64,000 nt of DNA from Parasedimentitalea marina (GCF_004006175.1 NZ_CP033219.1:2728001-2792000), one strand, 5' to 3'. Shown: positions 1 through 8,880, counted from the first letter of the stretch. Program-made: numbers and translations. Notes: generated by a model from the sequence alone, not told the origin.

Positions 1-146
1 TTGGCCAGTGGCGTCTTGCCGGAGAGTTTAAGGCCTAGGGTTTGTAAACGGTTCAGATCGCCCGCAATCTCTGCGTGACCGATATGGCAGTTCTTAATTG
101 GCTGAGGGCTGAAGCAAACAAAGCCTCTGCCCGCTGAGATATCCAT
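1..146 (-). CDS. Partial unknown protein, N-terminus only
   Basis: An open frame of 48 codons runs off the left edge of the window. It begins at an ATG at 146 and has an AAGGGGGG stretch at a fitting distance upstream, which resembles a ribosome binding site. The peptide starts MDISAGRGFVCFSPQPIKNC and contains no stop up to the edge. I do not recognise the family. It would be divergent from the propionyl-CoA synthetase gene, with about 650 bases between them. The frame could also be chance, because only a short piece is visible. Confidence 0.35.
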   Translation of the reverse strand, partial: MDISAGRGFVCFSPQPIKNCHIGHAEIAGDLNRLQTLGLKLSGKTPLA

Positions 147-210
147 CGCCTGCCCCCCTTAGCCTCTCATTTAGGACTTCAACCCGTCTTCGGTGTTTTG
201 CGACAACGGC

Positions 211-265
211 GTTCAAAGACCGTTTAAAGGCCGTTTAAAGACGCGTTCAAACCGACGATTTGAAC
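211..265. repeat. Helically phased GTTYAAA repeats
   Basis: GTTCAAAG, GTTTAAAG, GTTTAAAG and GTTCAAAC begin at 211, 222, 233 and 245, so the copies are 11, 11 and 12 bases apart, about one helical turn. The last copy also forms an inverted repeat with TTTGAAC at 259-265. The block lies in the long intergenic region before the propionyl-CoA synthetase gene. Such phasing suits a cooperative protein-binding site or a bent segment; no known regulator is implied by the sequence alone. Confidence 0.5.
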
Positions 266-587
266 GGTTTACCCGCTTCCCGACTGGTTACTGCAATAAT
301 CTCTGTCCCAAAATGCCGATGCCGTACTGTTCAAACCTGAGCCCCGACGACACCTCAGATCACCGCCCGGTGTCCAGCGTTTGGAAAGGTTGCGCAATTG
401 CAGTTTGAAATATGGAAGCACTTCCAACGCTCTGAGGGTGACCTCCGTCAAAACTGCCGCTAGGATGCCCTAAAACCCAAAAACAAGTTGCTGCAACTTT
501 CTCTGTCCATCCGTGCAATAAAGTCTGTCCGGCTACAACAACGCTACATCTGGCTACAATCTCGCTACAACAAGATTCTTAAGTTCA

Positions 588-674
588 TTTGCAGTCAGAA
601 TTTGCAAATTTGCAATAATTGAAAACAACACTCGCGAACTCTTCGGGAGTGAACGGTTTGCAAAACTTTGCAGG
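588..674 (+). promoter_or_regulatory. Cluster of TTTGCAAA boxes (ScfR/PccR/RamB-like)
   Basis: TTTGCA-type words occur at 588-594, 601-608 (perfect TTTGCAAA), 609-616, 657-664 (perfect) and 667-674, with a looser ATGCAAAT further on. Short-chain fatty acyl-CoA regulators of the ScfR family (PccR of Rhodobacter sphaeroides, RamB of Corynebacterium) are known to bind paired TTTGCAAA words, PccR with a four-base spacer. Spacing here is 0 to 5 bases and not canonical. The position, 120-200 bases before the propionyl-CoA synthetase start, suits propionyl-CoA-responsive control. GCTACAA words at 541-570 are a second, unexplained short repeat. No ScfR gene lies in the window. Confidence 0.55.
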
Positions 675-792
675 CCGGGAATTACAAAATATGCAAATTC
701 CACGCAGTTATCTGACGCTTAGTCCCGCAGGCGCCTTGCCCGCGCGCGTTTCTTCCGCCTAACTCTTGCCAGCGAGGTAGGAGGAGCACACG

Positions 793-2685
793 ATGTCATA
801 CCAAGAACTCTATGAAGGCTGGAAGACCGATCCCGAAGGGTTCTGGATGCAGGCTGCAGAGGCAATCAGCTGGGATCAACGCCCAAGCAAAGCGCTGTTC
901 AATGACGATGCCCCGTACTACGAATGGTTTGCCGATGCCCGTGTGAACACCTGCTACAATGCCGTTGATCGTCATGTCGAATCCGGACGTGGTGAACAGA
1001 CGGCAATCATTTACGACAGCCCGATCACCCACACCAAGCGCGAAATCTCATATGTTGAGTTGCGCAACCGGGTGGCCAGTCTGGCCGGCGCTTTGCGGGC
1101 CAAGGGTGTTGAAAAGGGCGACCGGGTCATCATCTACATGCCAATGATCCCCGAGGCTCTCGAGGCGATGTTGGCCTGTGCACGGATCGGTGCGGTGCAT
1201 TCGGTGGTATTTGGCGGTTTTGCGGCCAATGAGCTGGCAGTGCGGATTGATGACGCAAAGCCCAAGGCCATCATTGCGGCCTCTTGCGGGTTGGAACCCA
1301 ACCGGGTGGTACATTACAAGCCTTTGTTGGACGGTGCCATTGATCTGGCCGATCACAAACCTGATTTCTGCGTGATCTTTCAGCGTGAACAAAATGTTGC
1401 ACAGCTGGTCGAAGGTCGCGATGTCAACTGGCATGGCTTTCAGTATGGGGTCGAGCCAGCCGAATGTGTCCCGGTTGAGGGCAACCACCCCGCTTATATC
1501 CTATATACCTCGGGCACTACAGGGCAGCCAAAGGGCGTCATTCGCCACACCGCCGGTCAGTTGGTGGCGCTGAACTGGACCATGAAGAACATCTATAATG
1601 TCGATCCCGGCGATGTATTCTGGGCGGCGTCCGATGTGGGTTGGGTCGTGGGGCACAGTTACATCTGCTATGCGCCCCTGATCGCAGGCAACACGACCAT
1701 AGTGTTTGAGGGCAAGCCGATAGGCACTCCGGACGCCGGTACGTTTTGGCGGGTAATATCCGAGCATAAGGTCAAAAGCTTCTTCACCGCGCCAACGGCA
1801 TTTCGTGCCGTCAAACGCGAGGACCCGACCGGTGAATTCGTCAAAAAATATGACCTGTCAAACCTGGGCCAGGTCTATCTGGCCGGTGAGCGCGCCGACC
1901 CGGACACTATCTTGTGGGCACAGAAGCATCTGGGCGTGCCGGTGATTGACCACTGGTGGCAGACCGAAACCGGCTGGTCGATTGCGGCCAATCCACTGGG
2001 CGTCGAAGAACTGCCGACCAAGCTTGGCTCTCCGGCGGTTCCCATGCCCGGCTATGAGATCGATATCCTGGATGAGGGCGGCCATCCGGTGGCCAATGGG
2101 GAGCTTGGCGCGATTGCGATCAAACTGCCGCTGCCTCCGGGCACCCTGCCCGGGTTATGGAACGCACCCGAACGGTTCCAGTCCAGCTATCTCAACGCCT
2201 TTCCCGGCTACTATGAGACCGGCGACGCGGGCATGAAGGACGACGATGGCTATCTTTATATCATGGCGCGCACCGACGACGTGATCAACGTGGCGGGACA
2301 CAGGCTGTCCACCGGCGGCATGGAAGAGGTGCTGGCTGGTCATCCGGATGTGGCCGAATGCGCGGTGATTGGCGTCACGGATCAATTGAAGGGCCAGATG
2401 CCGGTGGGGTTCTTGTGCCTGAATGCCAACACCACCCGCGAGCACGGCGAGGTGGTCACCGAAGTGGTCAGGTTGGTGCGCGAAAAAATCGGCCCTGTGG
2501 CGGCGTTCAAGCTGGCTGTGGTGGTCGATCGCCTGCCTAAAACCCGGTCCGGCAAAATCCTGCGCGGCACCATGGTGAACATCGCCGATGGCACCGCCTA
2601 CAAACCGCCGGCCACCATCGACGATCCAGCTATTTTGGACGAGATCAAAATAGCCTTACAAACCATTGGGTATGCGGCGGACTAA
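793..2685 (+). CDS. prpE: Propionyl-CoA synthetase (AMP-forming)
   Basis: The 630-residue protein activates propionate (and probably acetate) to its CoA thioester through an acyl-adenylate in the cytoplasm, feeding propionyl-CoA carboxylation. The order is an N-terminal acetyl-CoA-synthetase cap, the P-loop-like YTSGTTGQPKGV, HWWQTETGW, and the C-terminal PKTRSGKILRG with the acetylatable, catalytic Lys588. A Trp after the TETG motif, where acetyl-CoA synthetases usually have Gly, favours PrpE over Acs, as does the length of about 630. The ATG follows a strong AGGAGGAG ribosome site at 778-785. It stands alone, behind TTTGCAAA boxes that fit propionyl-CoA-dependent regulation. Acetyl-CoA synthetase is the alternative. 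Confidence 0.85.
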   Translation: MSYQELYEGWKTDPEGFWMQAAEAISWDQRPSKALFNDDAPYYEWFADARVNTCYNAVDRHVESGRGEQTAIIYDSPITHTKREISYVELRNRVASLAGALRAKGVEKGDRVIIYMPMIPEALEAMLACARIGAVHSVVFGGFAANELAVRIDDAKPKAIIAASCGLEPNRVVHYKPLLDGAIDLADHKPDFCVIFQREQNVAQLVEGRDVNWHGFQYGVEPAECVPVEGNHPAYILYTSGTTGQPKGVIRHTAGQLVALNWTMKNIYNVDPGDVFWAASDVGWVVGHSYICYAPLIAGNTTIVFEGKPIGTPDAGTFWRVISEHKVKSFFTAPTAFRAVKREDPTGEFVKKYDLSNLGQVYLAGERADPDTILWAQKHLGVPVIDHWWQTETGWSIAANPLGVEELPTKLGSPAVPMPGYEIDILDEGGHPVANGELGAIAIKLPLPPGTLPGLWNAPERFQSSYLNAFPGYYETGDAGMKDDDGYLYIMARTDDVINVAGHRLSTGGMEEVLAGHPDVAECAVIGVTDQLKGQMPVGFLCLNANTTREHGEVVTEVVRLVREKIGPVAAFKLAVVVDRLPKTRSGKILRGTMVNIADGTAYKPPATIDDPAILDEIKIALQTIGYAAD

Positions 2686-2703
2686 TCCCGGCCAAGTCAC
2701 TGT

Positions 2704-2734
2704 AACCGGCCTTGCTACATAAACAGGGCCGGTT
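2704..2734 (+). terminator. Hairpin after prpE
   Basis: AACCGGCC (2704-2711) pairs with GGCCGGTT (2727-2734) around a 15-base loop, 18 bases after the prpE stop. No T tract follows, so it is a weak terminator or an mRNA end-protecting hairpin. Confidence 0.4.
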
Positions 2735-2878
2735 CAAACCCAAACAGACCACGGTCTTCGGCCCTCTCATTTAGTATCTTTGAACACGCGTGGCCATGGA
2801 TAGACCGCATTTGTGACCTCGGGTTTTTCTTGCAACTCCCTTGTCGCTGCCTAACCTGCACCGCAGGAGATTAGTGAC

Positions 2879-4312
2879 ATGACACACAAAGATATTTGGC
2901 GCCTCAGCGCAACTGAGACCGTTGCCCATACCCATGCTGGCGACTTAAGCGCCGAGGCGAGTATTGCCGCCTCGATCAGCCGCATGGATGCTGCGAACCC
3001 TGCGCTGAATGCAGTGGTGGTAGATTTGAGAACTGAGGCGTTGGAGCGGGCTCGCGATCTAGACAAGGCTCGCACGGCTGGTGCAACGCCTGGACCGCTG
3101 CACGGGGTGCCTGTCACCATAAAGATCAACGTCGATCAAGCCGGTCAGGCCAGCTCAAACGGGGTGTTGGCGCTAAAGGATCTGATTGCCCCGGCTGATG
3201 CCCCGATTGTCGAGAACCTGCAAAAGGCCGGCGCGGTGGTGATTGGACGCACCAACACGCCCGAGTTCTCGTTTCGCGCGGACACCGACAACCCACTGTT
3301 TGGCCGCACTTACAATCCTTGGAGCAAACATATCTCGCCCGGCGGCTCATCAGGTGGAGCTGGGGCTGCGGTGATGGCGGGCATTGGTGGCCTGGCGCAT
3401 GGCAATGACATCGGTGGCAGCCTGCGTTTTCCTGCGGCGGCCAATGGGGCTGTGACGGTCAAGCCGGGCTTGGGCCGTGTGCCTGCCTATAACCCTAGTC
3501 AAACTGCCGAGCGGGGCATGCTGGCGCAATCCATGTCAGTGCAAGGACTGCTAACCCGCAGCGCCGCCGATCTGCATCTGTCGATGCCCACGATGATTGC
3601 ACCCGATCCGCGTGACCCCTTTCACGTCCCTCTGCCCTGGCGCGGCGCCCCACTAGAGGGACCACTCAAAGTCGCCTTTACCAAGAACACTTTTGGCTAC
3701 GACTTACACCCCGAAGTCGAGGCCGCCTTGGATGACGCCCGGTATGCGCTGGTGGATGCCGGGTATATCGTTGAAGAGGTCGAGCCGCCCAATGTCTTTG
3801 ACGCCGGGCGCACCGGCTATCGGGCTTTGATGGGCGAGGTGTATACGCTGATGAAGAAAGATATCGATGCAGCCGGCTCCCAAACCGTGCGCGATATCTT
3901 TTCGGTGTATTTCCAAGAGTTCCCGCCATTTCAGGACACCGAGCTGCTGCAGATGATGGCCAAGCGCACCTATTACGCCCGGCAATGGTCGCTGTTTCTG
4001 GAGCAATATCCACTGGTGCTGACCCCCTTTCTGCCGCAACCGTTTTTCAAGCCCGATCGCGACACCGAGGGGGCCGAGGGCGTGCACGAGGTTCTCGGCT
4101 GTGCGGTTTACTCCTATGCGATCAACTATATGGGCCTGCCTGCAGGCTGCGTACCGGCGCGGCTTGCCGACTTGCCGCATGGACCGCAGCCGATCAATGT
4201 GCAGATCGTGGCACGGCGTTGGCGCGAAGATTTGGCGGTAGACGCCTGCGCTGCAATCGAAGCCCGCGCAGGCCGCATGTGTGACTTACTGTGGGACCGT
4301 ATGACGCAATAG
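2879..4312 (+). CDS. Amidase signature family protein
   Basis: The protein of 477 residues hydrolyses an amide bond in the cytoplasm; its substrate cannot be read from the sequence. The amidase-signature triad is complete: Lys82 in VTIKIN, cis-Ser158 in SPGGSSGG and nucleophile Ser181 in NDIGGSLRFPAA. The length fits stand-alone amidases. It lacks the context of gatCAB, so a role in Glu-tRNA transamidation is unlikely. The ATG at 2879 follows GCAGGAG-like sequence. It seems to be a single-gene unit: prpE lies 190 bases upstream and nadK is on the other strand downstream. Family assignment is firm, substrate unknown. Confidence 0.85.
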   Translation: MTHKDIWRLSATETVAHTHAGDLSAEASIAASISRMDAANPALNAVVVDLRTEALERARDLDKARTAGATPGPLHGVPVTIKINVDQAGQASSNGVLALKDLIAPADAPIVENLQKAGAVVIGRTNTPEFSFRADTDNPLFGRTYNPWSKHISPGGSSGGAGAAVMAGIGGLAHGNDIGGSLRFPAAANGAVTVKPGLGRVPAYNPSQTAERGMLAQSMSVQGLLTRSAADLHLSMPTMIAPDPRDPFHVPLPWRGAPLEGPLKVAFTKNTFGYDLHPEVEAALDDARYALVDAGYIVEEVEPPNVFDAGRTGYRALMGEVYTLMKKDIDAAGSQTVRDIFSVYFQEFPPFQDTELLQMMAKRTYYARQWSLFLEQYPLVLTPFLPQPFFKPDRDTEGAEGVHEVLGCAVYSYAINYMGLPAGCVPARLADLPHGPQPINVQIVARRWREDLAVDACAAIEARAGRMCDLLWDRMTQ

Positions 4313-4370
4313 CGGCCAACAGTCGTCCCCTGCGTCACGTGTCGGGGATTATCTTAATCAAACACAACGC

Positions 4371-4396
4371 GGGCGTGGGGTTGGGGCCCCACGCCC
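4371..4396 (+). terminator. Perfect 10-bp hairpin after the amidase gene
   Basis: GGGCGTGGGG (4371-4380) pairs exactly with CCCCACGCCC (4387-4396) around a six-base loop. It lies between the convergent amidase and nadK genes. No clear T tract follows on either strand, so it may end transcription in both directions only weakly. Confidence 0.5.
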
Positions 4397-4537
4397 GACG
4401 CTTGTTTACCAAACATACTCGTTCACAACAATACGGCCACGGGTGGAGCGACCGTCGCTGCTTCCAGCTCGACTTAGGTAGTGTAAATCTGAGAGTTGTC
4501 CGCACTGGCGACATCACGTCTTCGTGATCCGCAGTGA

Positions 4538-5299
4538 TCAGGAAAATTGCTCGGAAATCAGTCGCTCTTCCAACCCGTGACCGGGATCAAACAAGATTTT
4601 GTGCTGCACATTTGTTTCGGTGCTGATCTCAACCCAATCAATGTCAGCAATCGACTTGGAGATTGAATCCGCATCCGCCATAACAGGCCGTTTCTCTGCC
4701 TCGATCACGTCAAATCGGACAGTCGCATGGCTGGGCAAAAGGGCCCCACGCCAACGTCGTGGCCGAAACGCAGCAATGGGAGTCAAGGCCAGCACATCCG
4801 AACCAATTGGCACGATTGGTCCATGAGCCGAATAGTTATAGGCCGTGGACCCGGCCGGCGTCGCAACAAGGGCGCCATCACAGACCAGTTCCTCCAGTCG
4901 CTGCCGCCCATCGATGGAAATTTTCAGCTTGGCGGCCTGCGGTCCCGCACGCAGCAGCGAGACCTCATTGATGGCCAGGGCCTGGTGCAGATCTCCATGT
5001 TGATCCATCGCACGCATAGCCAGCGGATTGATGATTTCTTGTTCGGCAGCCTGTAGCCGCTCGATCAAGCCGTCTTCGCTGTAGGTGTTCATCAAAAAAC
5101 CAATAGTGCCGCGGTTCATACCATAGACCGCTGCCGGCAGGTCCACAGTCGCGTGCAATGTGTGCAGCATAAACCCGTCACCGCCTAAAGCGACAATTAC
5201 ATCCGCCTCTTGCGGAGCCACCGAGCCGTATTTTTCGACAAGGGCTGTCAGGGCGGTTTGTGCCACCGTAGACGAACTGGCCAAAAAGGCGATTCTCAT
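4538..5299 (-). CDS. nadK: NAD kinase
   Basis: Phosphorylates NAD to NADP in the cytoplasm. The [11 protein letters not shown] motif near the N-terminus is the catalytic and nucleotide-binding signature, followed by [10 protein letters not shown] and the conserved [15 protein letters not shown]. About 253 residues is the usual size for alphaproteobacterial NAD kinases. I chose the ATG at 5299 (MRIAFLAS) because family members begin there; an ATG six bases upstream (5305) is equally possible, and a frame open to 5344 adds residues unlike the family. The gene is divergent from glyA with about 170 bases between them and a perfect palindrome near the glyA start. Confidence 0.9.
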   Translation of the reverse strand: MRIAFLASSSTVAQTALTALVEKYGSVAPQEADVIVALGGDGFMLHTLHATVDLPAAVYGMNRGTIGFLMNTYSEDGLIERLQAAEQEIINPLAMRAMDQHGDLHQALAINEVSLLRAGPQAAKLKISIDGRQRLEELVCDGALVATPAGSTAYNYSAHGPIVPIGSDVLALTPIAAFRPRRWRGALLPSHATVRFDVIEAEKRPVMADADSISKSIADIDWVEISTETNVQHKILFDPGHGLEERLISEQFS

Positions 5300-5423
5300 G
5301 CTCATCAATTCGTTTCCGGTATTGCCCAATTGGTTCCGAAACAATCACACCTTTCCTCGGATAGCCAGTCTTGCCGCTCTATTGCTGGGATTCGTCGCAA
5401 TACAGCCTTTCAGGCTTGTGGTG

Positions 5424-5437
5424 TTTCCTATAGGAAA
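5424..5437. promoter_or_regulatory. Perfect 14-nt palindrome TTTCCTATAGGAAA
   Basis: TTTCCTATAGGAAA is its own reverse complement and sits 34 bases before the glyA start, in the nadK/glyA intergenic region. The position suits an operator overlapping the glyA promoter. No regulator can be named. Confidence 0.5.
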
Positions 5438-5470
5438 TCCTCAATTCCAGTCCAACTCTACGGAGCCATC

Positions 5471-6766
5471 ATGACCGAAATCACCAGCGACCCCGGCTTT
5501 TTCACCCAGCCTCTGTCTCAGCGCGACCCCGAGCTTTATGCCACGATCACCAGCGAACTGGGCCGTCAACGCGACGAGATTGAACTGATCGCCAGCGAAA
5601 ACATCGTGTCCGCCGCCGTGATGGAGGCGCAGGGCACTGTGCTGACCAACAAATACGCCGAGGGCTATCCAGGACGCCGCTATTACGGCGGTTGCCAGCA
5701 CGTGGACGTCGCTGAGCAATTGGCCATCGACCGTGCCAAGCAGTTGTTCGGCTGTGAGTTTGCCAATGTGCAGCCCAATTCCGGCAGCCAGGCCAACCAG
5801 GGTGTGTTTCAGGCCTTGATCCAGCCAGGTGACACCATTCTGGGTATGGATCTGGCCTCGGGTGGTCACCTGACTCATGGCGCACGCCCCAACCAGTCGG
5901 GCAAATGGTTCAACGCGGTGCCCTATGGTGTTCGGCGCGACGACAACCTGATCGACTATGATCAGGTCGAGGCGCAGGCCAAAGAGCATAAGCCCAAGAT
6001 GATTATTGCCGGCGGTTCGGCTATCCCCCGCCAGATCGACTTTGCCCGCTTCCGCGAGATTGCCGATATGGTTGGCGCCTATCTGATGGTCGACATGGCG
6101 CATATTGCCGGTCTGGTCGCCGCAGGCGAGCACCCCTCGCCGTTCCCACATGCCCATGTTGCCACCACCACCACCCACAAAACCCTGCGCGGGCCCCGTG
6201 GTGGCATGATCCTGACCAATGACGAGGCGATCGCCAAGAAAGTCAACTCGGCGATCTTCCCCGGTATCCAGGGCGGCCCGCTGATGCACGTGATTGCGGC
6301 CAAAGCCGTAGCCTTTGGTGAGGCGCTGCAGCCCGAGTTTAAAAGCTACCAAAAGCAGGTCCGCGCCAATGCTGTTGCACTGGCGGATCAACTGATCAAA
6401 GGCGGGTTGGACATTGTCACTGGTGGCACCGACACCCATGTGATGCTCGTCGATTTGCGCCCAAAAAGCGTGACAGGCAACATCGCGGACAAAGCATTGG
6501 GACGCGCCCATATTACCACCAACAAAAACGGTATCCCGTTTGACCCGGAAAAGCCGATGGTCACGTCCGGCCTGCGCCTGGGCACGCCAGCTGGCACCAC
6601 ACGCGGGTTTGGCGAGGCCGAATTCCGCTTGATCGCCGACCTGATCGTCGAAGTGATCGACGGCTTGGCCGCCAATGGGGATGACGGCAACGCCGAGGTC
6701 GAGGCCGGTGTTCGCACCAAAGTCGCCGACCTTTGTGCCAGGTTCCCGCTATATCCGAATCTGTAA
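5471..6766 (+). CDS. glyA: Serine hydroxymethyltransferase
   Basis: Interconverts serine and glycine with tetrahydrofolate and supplies one-carbon units in the cytoplasm. The 431 residues match the family. Visible signatures are [10 protein letters not shown] near residue 38, the [11 protein letters not shown] substrate loop around 64-74 and the PLP lysine Lys237 in [14 protein letters not shown]. The frame is open upstream to 5210, but the ATG at 5471 gives the family N-terminus and has ACGGAG before it. It is followed by an intrinsic terminator. The palindrome at 5424 may control it. Confidence 0.95.
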   Translation: MTEITSDPGFFTQPLSQRDPELYATITSELGRQRDEIELIASENIVSAAVMEAQGTVLTNKYAEGYPGRRYYGGCQHVDVAEQLAIDRAKQLFGCEFANVQPNSGSQANQGVFQALIQPGDTILGMDLASGGHLTHGARPNQSGKWFNAVPYGVRRDDNLIDYDQVEAQAKEHKPKMIIAGGSAIPRQIDFARFREIADMVGAYLMVDMAHIAGLVAAGEHPSPFPHAHVATTTTHKTLRGPRGGMILTNDEAIAKKVNSAIFPGIQGGPLMHVIAAKAVAFGEALQPEFKSYQKQVRANAVALADQLIKGGLDIVTGGTDTHVMLVDLRPKSVTGNIADKALGRAHITTNKNGIPFDPEKPMVTSGLRLGTPAGTTRGFGEAEFRLIADLIVEVIDGLAANGDDGNAEVEAGVRTKVADLCARFPLYPNL

Positions 6767-6786
6767 ACGTCGGATTTCAAGTAGCG

Positions 6787-6820
6787 AAACCGTCGTGGCC
6801 CATGGCCGCGGCGGTTTTTA
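6787..6820 (+). terminator. Intrinsic terminator of glyA
   Basis: An imperfect stem AACCGTCGTGGCC / GGCCGCGGCGGTT is followed by TTTATT about 20 bases after the glyA stop. Stem, short loop and T-rich tail are all present. Confidence 0.75.
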
Positions 6821-6867
6821 TTGCTCAACGTCTCCCGCGCCCTGTTCCTGCATCAAAGATGCCCGAA

Positions 6868-6960
6868 CAAAGGCCTTGGGCATGGCAGCCCTGCGGGCTG
6901 GTCTCTCTGGGGTGTGCAACCGCGCCGCGCGCCAGCGCGGCGCCATGCCCAAGGCTTTTG
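6868..6960. other. Long branched inverted repeat between glyA and kptA
   Basis: A 19-bp arm (6868-6886 with 6942-6960, one G-T pair) encloses two smaller hairpins: AGCCC/GGGCT at 6887-6899, and GCGCCGCGC/GCGCGGCGC at 6922-6943, which partly competes with the outer arm. The layout is that of a three-way junction. It lies past the glyA terminator and 90 bases before kptA. It could be a structured leader RNA, a small RNA or a palindromic repeat copy; no open frame with a convincing start covers it. Confidence 0.5.
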
Positions 6961-7052
6961 CCTGTCGTTAGACTGGTAAAAGGCACGGGAGTGCATCGTC
7001 TCCTGCCCGACAAGCGCTGGACCCCATTGAAATTGGGTGATTAAGTGCGATC

Positions 7053-7595
7053 ATGGACAAAAATGTTTTATCAGCCCAAAGCAAATTTTTAAGCTATCTA
7101 CTGCGACATAAACCAGAAAGTTTACACTTAACGATGGATGCCCATGGATGGGTTTCAATTGACCAACTTATCGAGAATTCCATCCCCTCAGACACCCCAC
7201 TCACTCGGGCACAATTAGAGGACATCGTGCGCAACTGCACCAAGCAGCGCTTTGCCATATCTGCTGATGGCGGAAATATCCGTGCCAACCAAGGGCACTC
7301 GGTCCCCGTCGACCTGGACCTGTCACCCTGCCTGCCTCCGGAAAAACTGTATCACGGCACCGCTGAGAAAAACCTGCTCGCCATTCAAGCATCGGGTCTG
7401 AATCGCCATGCACGCCATCATGTACATCTTTCCTCAGATCCGGAAACTGCCCGGAAGGTCGGTATGCGCCATGGCAAGCCGATTGTGTTCACAGTTCAAG
7501 CCAGCGTCATGCAGACCCATGGCCACCAGTTCTTTCTAACCGACAATGGTGTCTGGCTGATTGAAAGCGTTCCACCAGAGTTTTTGCAGTTGTGA
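7053..7595 (+). CDS. kptA: RNA 2'-phosphotransferase (Tpt1/KptA)
   Basis: KptA enzymes move an internal RNA 2'-phosphate to NAD, releasing ADP-ribose 1''-2'' cyclic phosphate; in fungi this completes tRNA splicing, while the bacterial role is unclear. The 180-residue protein shows SKFLSYLLRHKP at the N-terminus, HGWVSIDQL, the winged-helix part, FAIS, IRANQGHS, LYHGT, and GLNRHARHHVHLS with the ADP-ribosyltransferase-like residues. The first 100 bases are noticeably AT-richer than neighbouring genes, which hints at transfer. The ribosome site is weak. Its TGA overlaps the GTG of the next gene, so the two are coupled. Confidence 0.88.
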   Translation: MDKNVLSAQSKFLSYLLRHKPESLHLTMDAHGWVSIDQLIENSIPSDTPLTRAQLEDIVRNCTKQRFAISADGGNIRANQGHSVPVDLDLSPCLPPEKLYHGTAEKNLLAIQASGLNRHARHHVHLSSDPETARKVGMRHGKPIVFTVQASVMQTHGHQFFLTDNGVWLIESVPPEFLQL

Positions 7596-8473
7596 CGAGA
7601 CATCAAAACCGCACCCGCCAATTGGAACGCCGACTGGGAGATTGGATGCGGGCCCGGCTACCGCATTTTGCAGCAGAATTGGTCATGTTCACACTAAAAC
7701 AGGGCTGGGCCGCGCTCTTGGGCGTGCTGTTACTGGGCGGTATGATCCTGACCAGCAACATCTGGCAACCTGACTGGCCACTGGCCCGCTATGACGCCTT
7801 GCTGCTATATGCCTTGACTTTACAGGCGCTTTTTCTGGCCACAGGCATGGAGAGCTGGCGAGAGGCGCGGGTGATCTTGTTGTTCCACCTGACCGGGACT
7901 GCAATGGAAATCTTCAAGGTCCATGCCGGCAGCTGGGGCTATCCCGGCGAGGGCCTGATGAAACTCTGGGGCGTGCCACTGTTTTCAGGCTTCATGTATG
8001 CTTCGGTTGGATCCTACATGGCGCGTGTCATCCGGTTGTTTGATATGCGGTTTGCCCCCTACCCGCCATTCTGGACGACAGTTGTGCTGGCCGTGGCCAT
8101 CTACGGCAACTTCTTTGCCCATCATTTCCTGCCCGATATCCGGCTGGTCCTGTTCGCTGCAACACTTCTCATGTTTGCCCGCACCCGGATTTGGTTTCGC
8201 ATCGGTGAGACCCACTACTGGATGCCGTTGCCTCTGGCTGCTTTTCTCTCAAGCTTCTTTCTTTGGTTGGCCGAGAATGTCGGCACCAGAACCAAGACCT
8301 GGATTTATAATGGCCAGAGCGAACATCATTTGGTCAGTCTGGCCAAGATGGGGTCCTGGTATCTTTTGCTATTCGTCAGTTTTGTCACCGTGACCCTGGT
8401 GCTGCGCGACGCCCTGTCGCGCGCGCCCCTGTACAGCCCAAATGCGCGAAAACCCTTTCGCCCAAAAACATAA
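7592..8473 (+). CDS. DUF817 family integral membrane protein
   Basis: The 293 residues form about seven or eight hydrophobic segments and carry the conserved loop YPGEGLMKLWGVPLFSGFMY followed by GSYMARVIRLFDMRF, which marks DUF817. It acts in the inner membrane; no biochemical role is known to me. The GTG at 7592 overlaps the kptA stop (GTGA). An ATG at 7646 preceded by GGGAG is the alternative start and would remove 18 charged residues. A strong terminator follows directly. Confidence 0.8.
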   Translation: MTRHQNRTRQLERRLGDWMRARLPHFAAELVMFTLKQGWAALLGVLLLGGMILTSNIWQPDWPLARYDALLLYALTLQALFLATGMESWREARVILLFHLTGTAMEIFKVHAGSWGYPGEGLMKLWGVPLFSGFMYASVGSYMARVIRLFDMRFAPYPPFWTTVVLAVAIYGNFFAHHFLPDIRLVLFAATLLMFARTRIWFRIGETHYWMPLPLAAFLSSFFLWLAENVGTRTKTWIYNGQSEHHLVSLAKMGSWYLLLFVSFVTVTLVLRDALSRAPLYSPNARKPFRPKT

Positions 8474-8504
8474 GCGCCCGAAGTGTCCTCCGGGCGCTTT
8501 TTGT
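8472..8504 (+). terminator. Intrinsic terminator after the DUF817 gene
   Basis: AAGCGCCCG (8472-8480) pairs with CGGGCGCTT (8491-8499) and is followed by TTTTG. The A-rich 5' side makes it usable also for the convergent yiaA-like gene at 8520. Confidence 0.85.
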
Positions 8505-8519
8505 TGGTTTGACGCTTGA

Positions 8520-8825
8520 TCAGATCGACGTTTTGGGATCGCTCAATGCATCTTCCAGCAACTTGTCATTGCGCGCTTCTTCAATGCGGTTGATCCGGTC
8601 CGAGCTGGAGCGGTGATCAAAACGGTATTTCACAACGTTGATCAGGCTGATGGTCAGCAATATGACCCCCATACCCCAATAGCCCTTGGTGGCCAACGGC
8701 ACGTCTGTTGACAGCCACAGCGAGATCGCCAAAAGCCCATAAGCCAGGACTACGCCGACGCCATTCAACATCATGATGACTGTGTTATCGCTATTATCAT
8801 TATGCATTTTTCTGGTCCATTTCAC
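8520..8825 (-). CDS. YiaA/YiaB two-helix domain protein
   Basis: The small membrane protein of up to 101 residues has two hydrophobic helices, LNGVGVVLAYGLLAISLWL and GYWGMGVILLTISLINVVKY, separated by a short loop, as in the YiaA/B two-helix family. A charged C-terminal tail rich in Asp, Arg and Glu faces one side. Starts at residue 7 (MHNDNSDN) or 19 are possible. It lies about 55 bases downstream of pspA on the same strand and is probably co-transcribed, pointing to a role in envelope stress or membrane organisation with PspA. Exact function unknown. Confidence 0.7.
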   Translation of the reverse strand: MKWTRKMHNDNSDNTVIMMLNGVGVVLAYGLLAISLWLSTDVPLATKGYWGMGVILLTISLINVVKYRFDHRSSSDRINRIEEARNDKLLEDALSDPKTSI

Positions 8826-8880
8826 AAAATTAGAGAGTTCGGAAAGTCAGTTCTGCAGATCATCCGCGGTCTTGCAGGTG

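Noticed and set aside
193..451. Two short overlapping frames before prpE
   Set aside because: They cover the phased repeats, lie on opposite strands and have no plausible start signals.
5441..6511. Open frame of 356 codons on the minus strand opposite glyA
   Set aside because: It is a shadow of glyA, rich in His, Gly and Gln, with no family or ribosome site.
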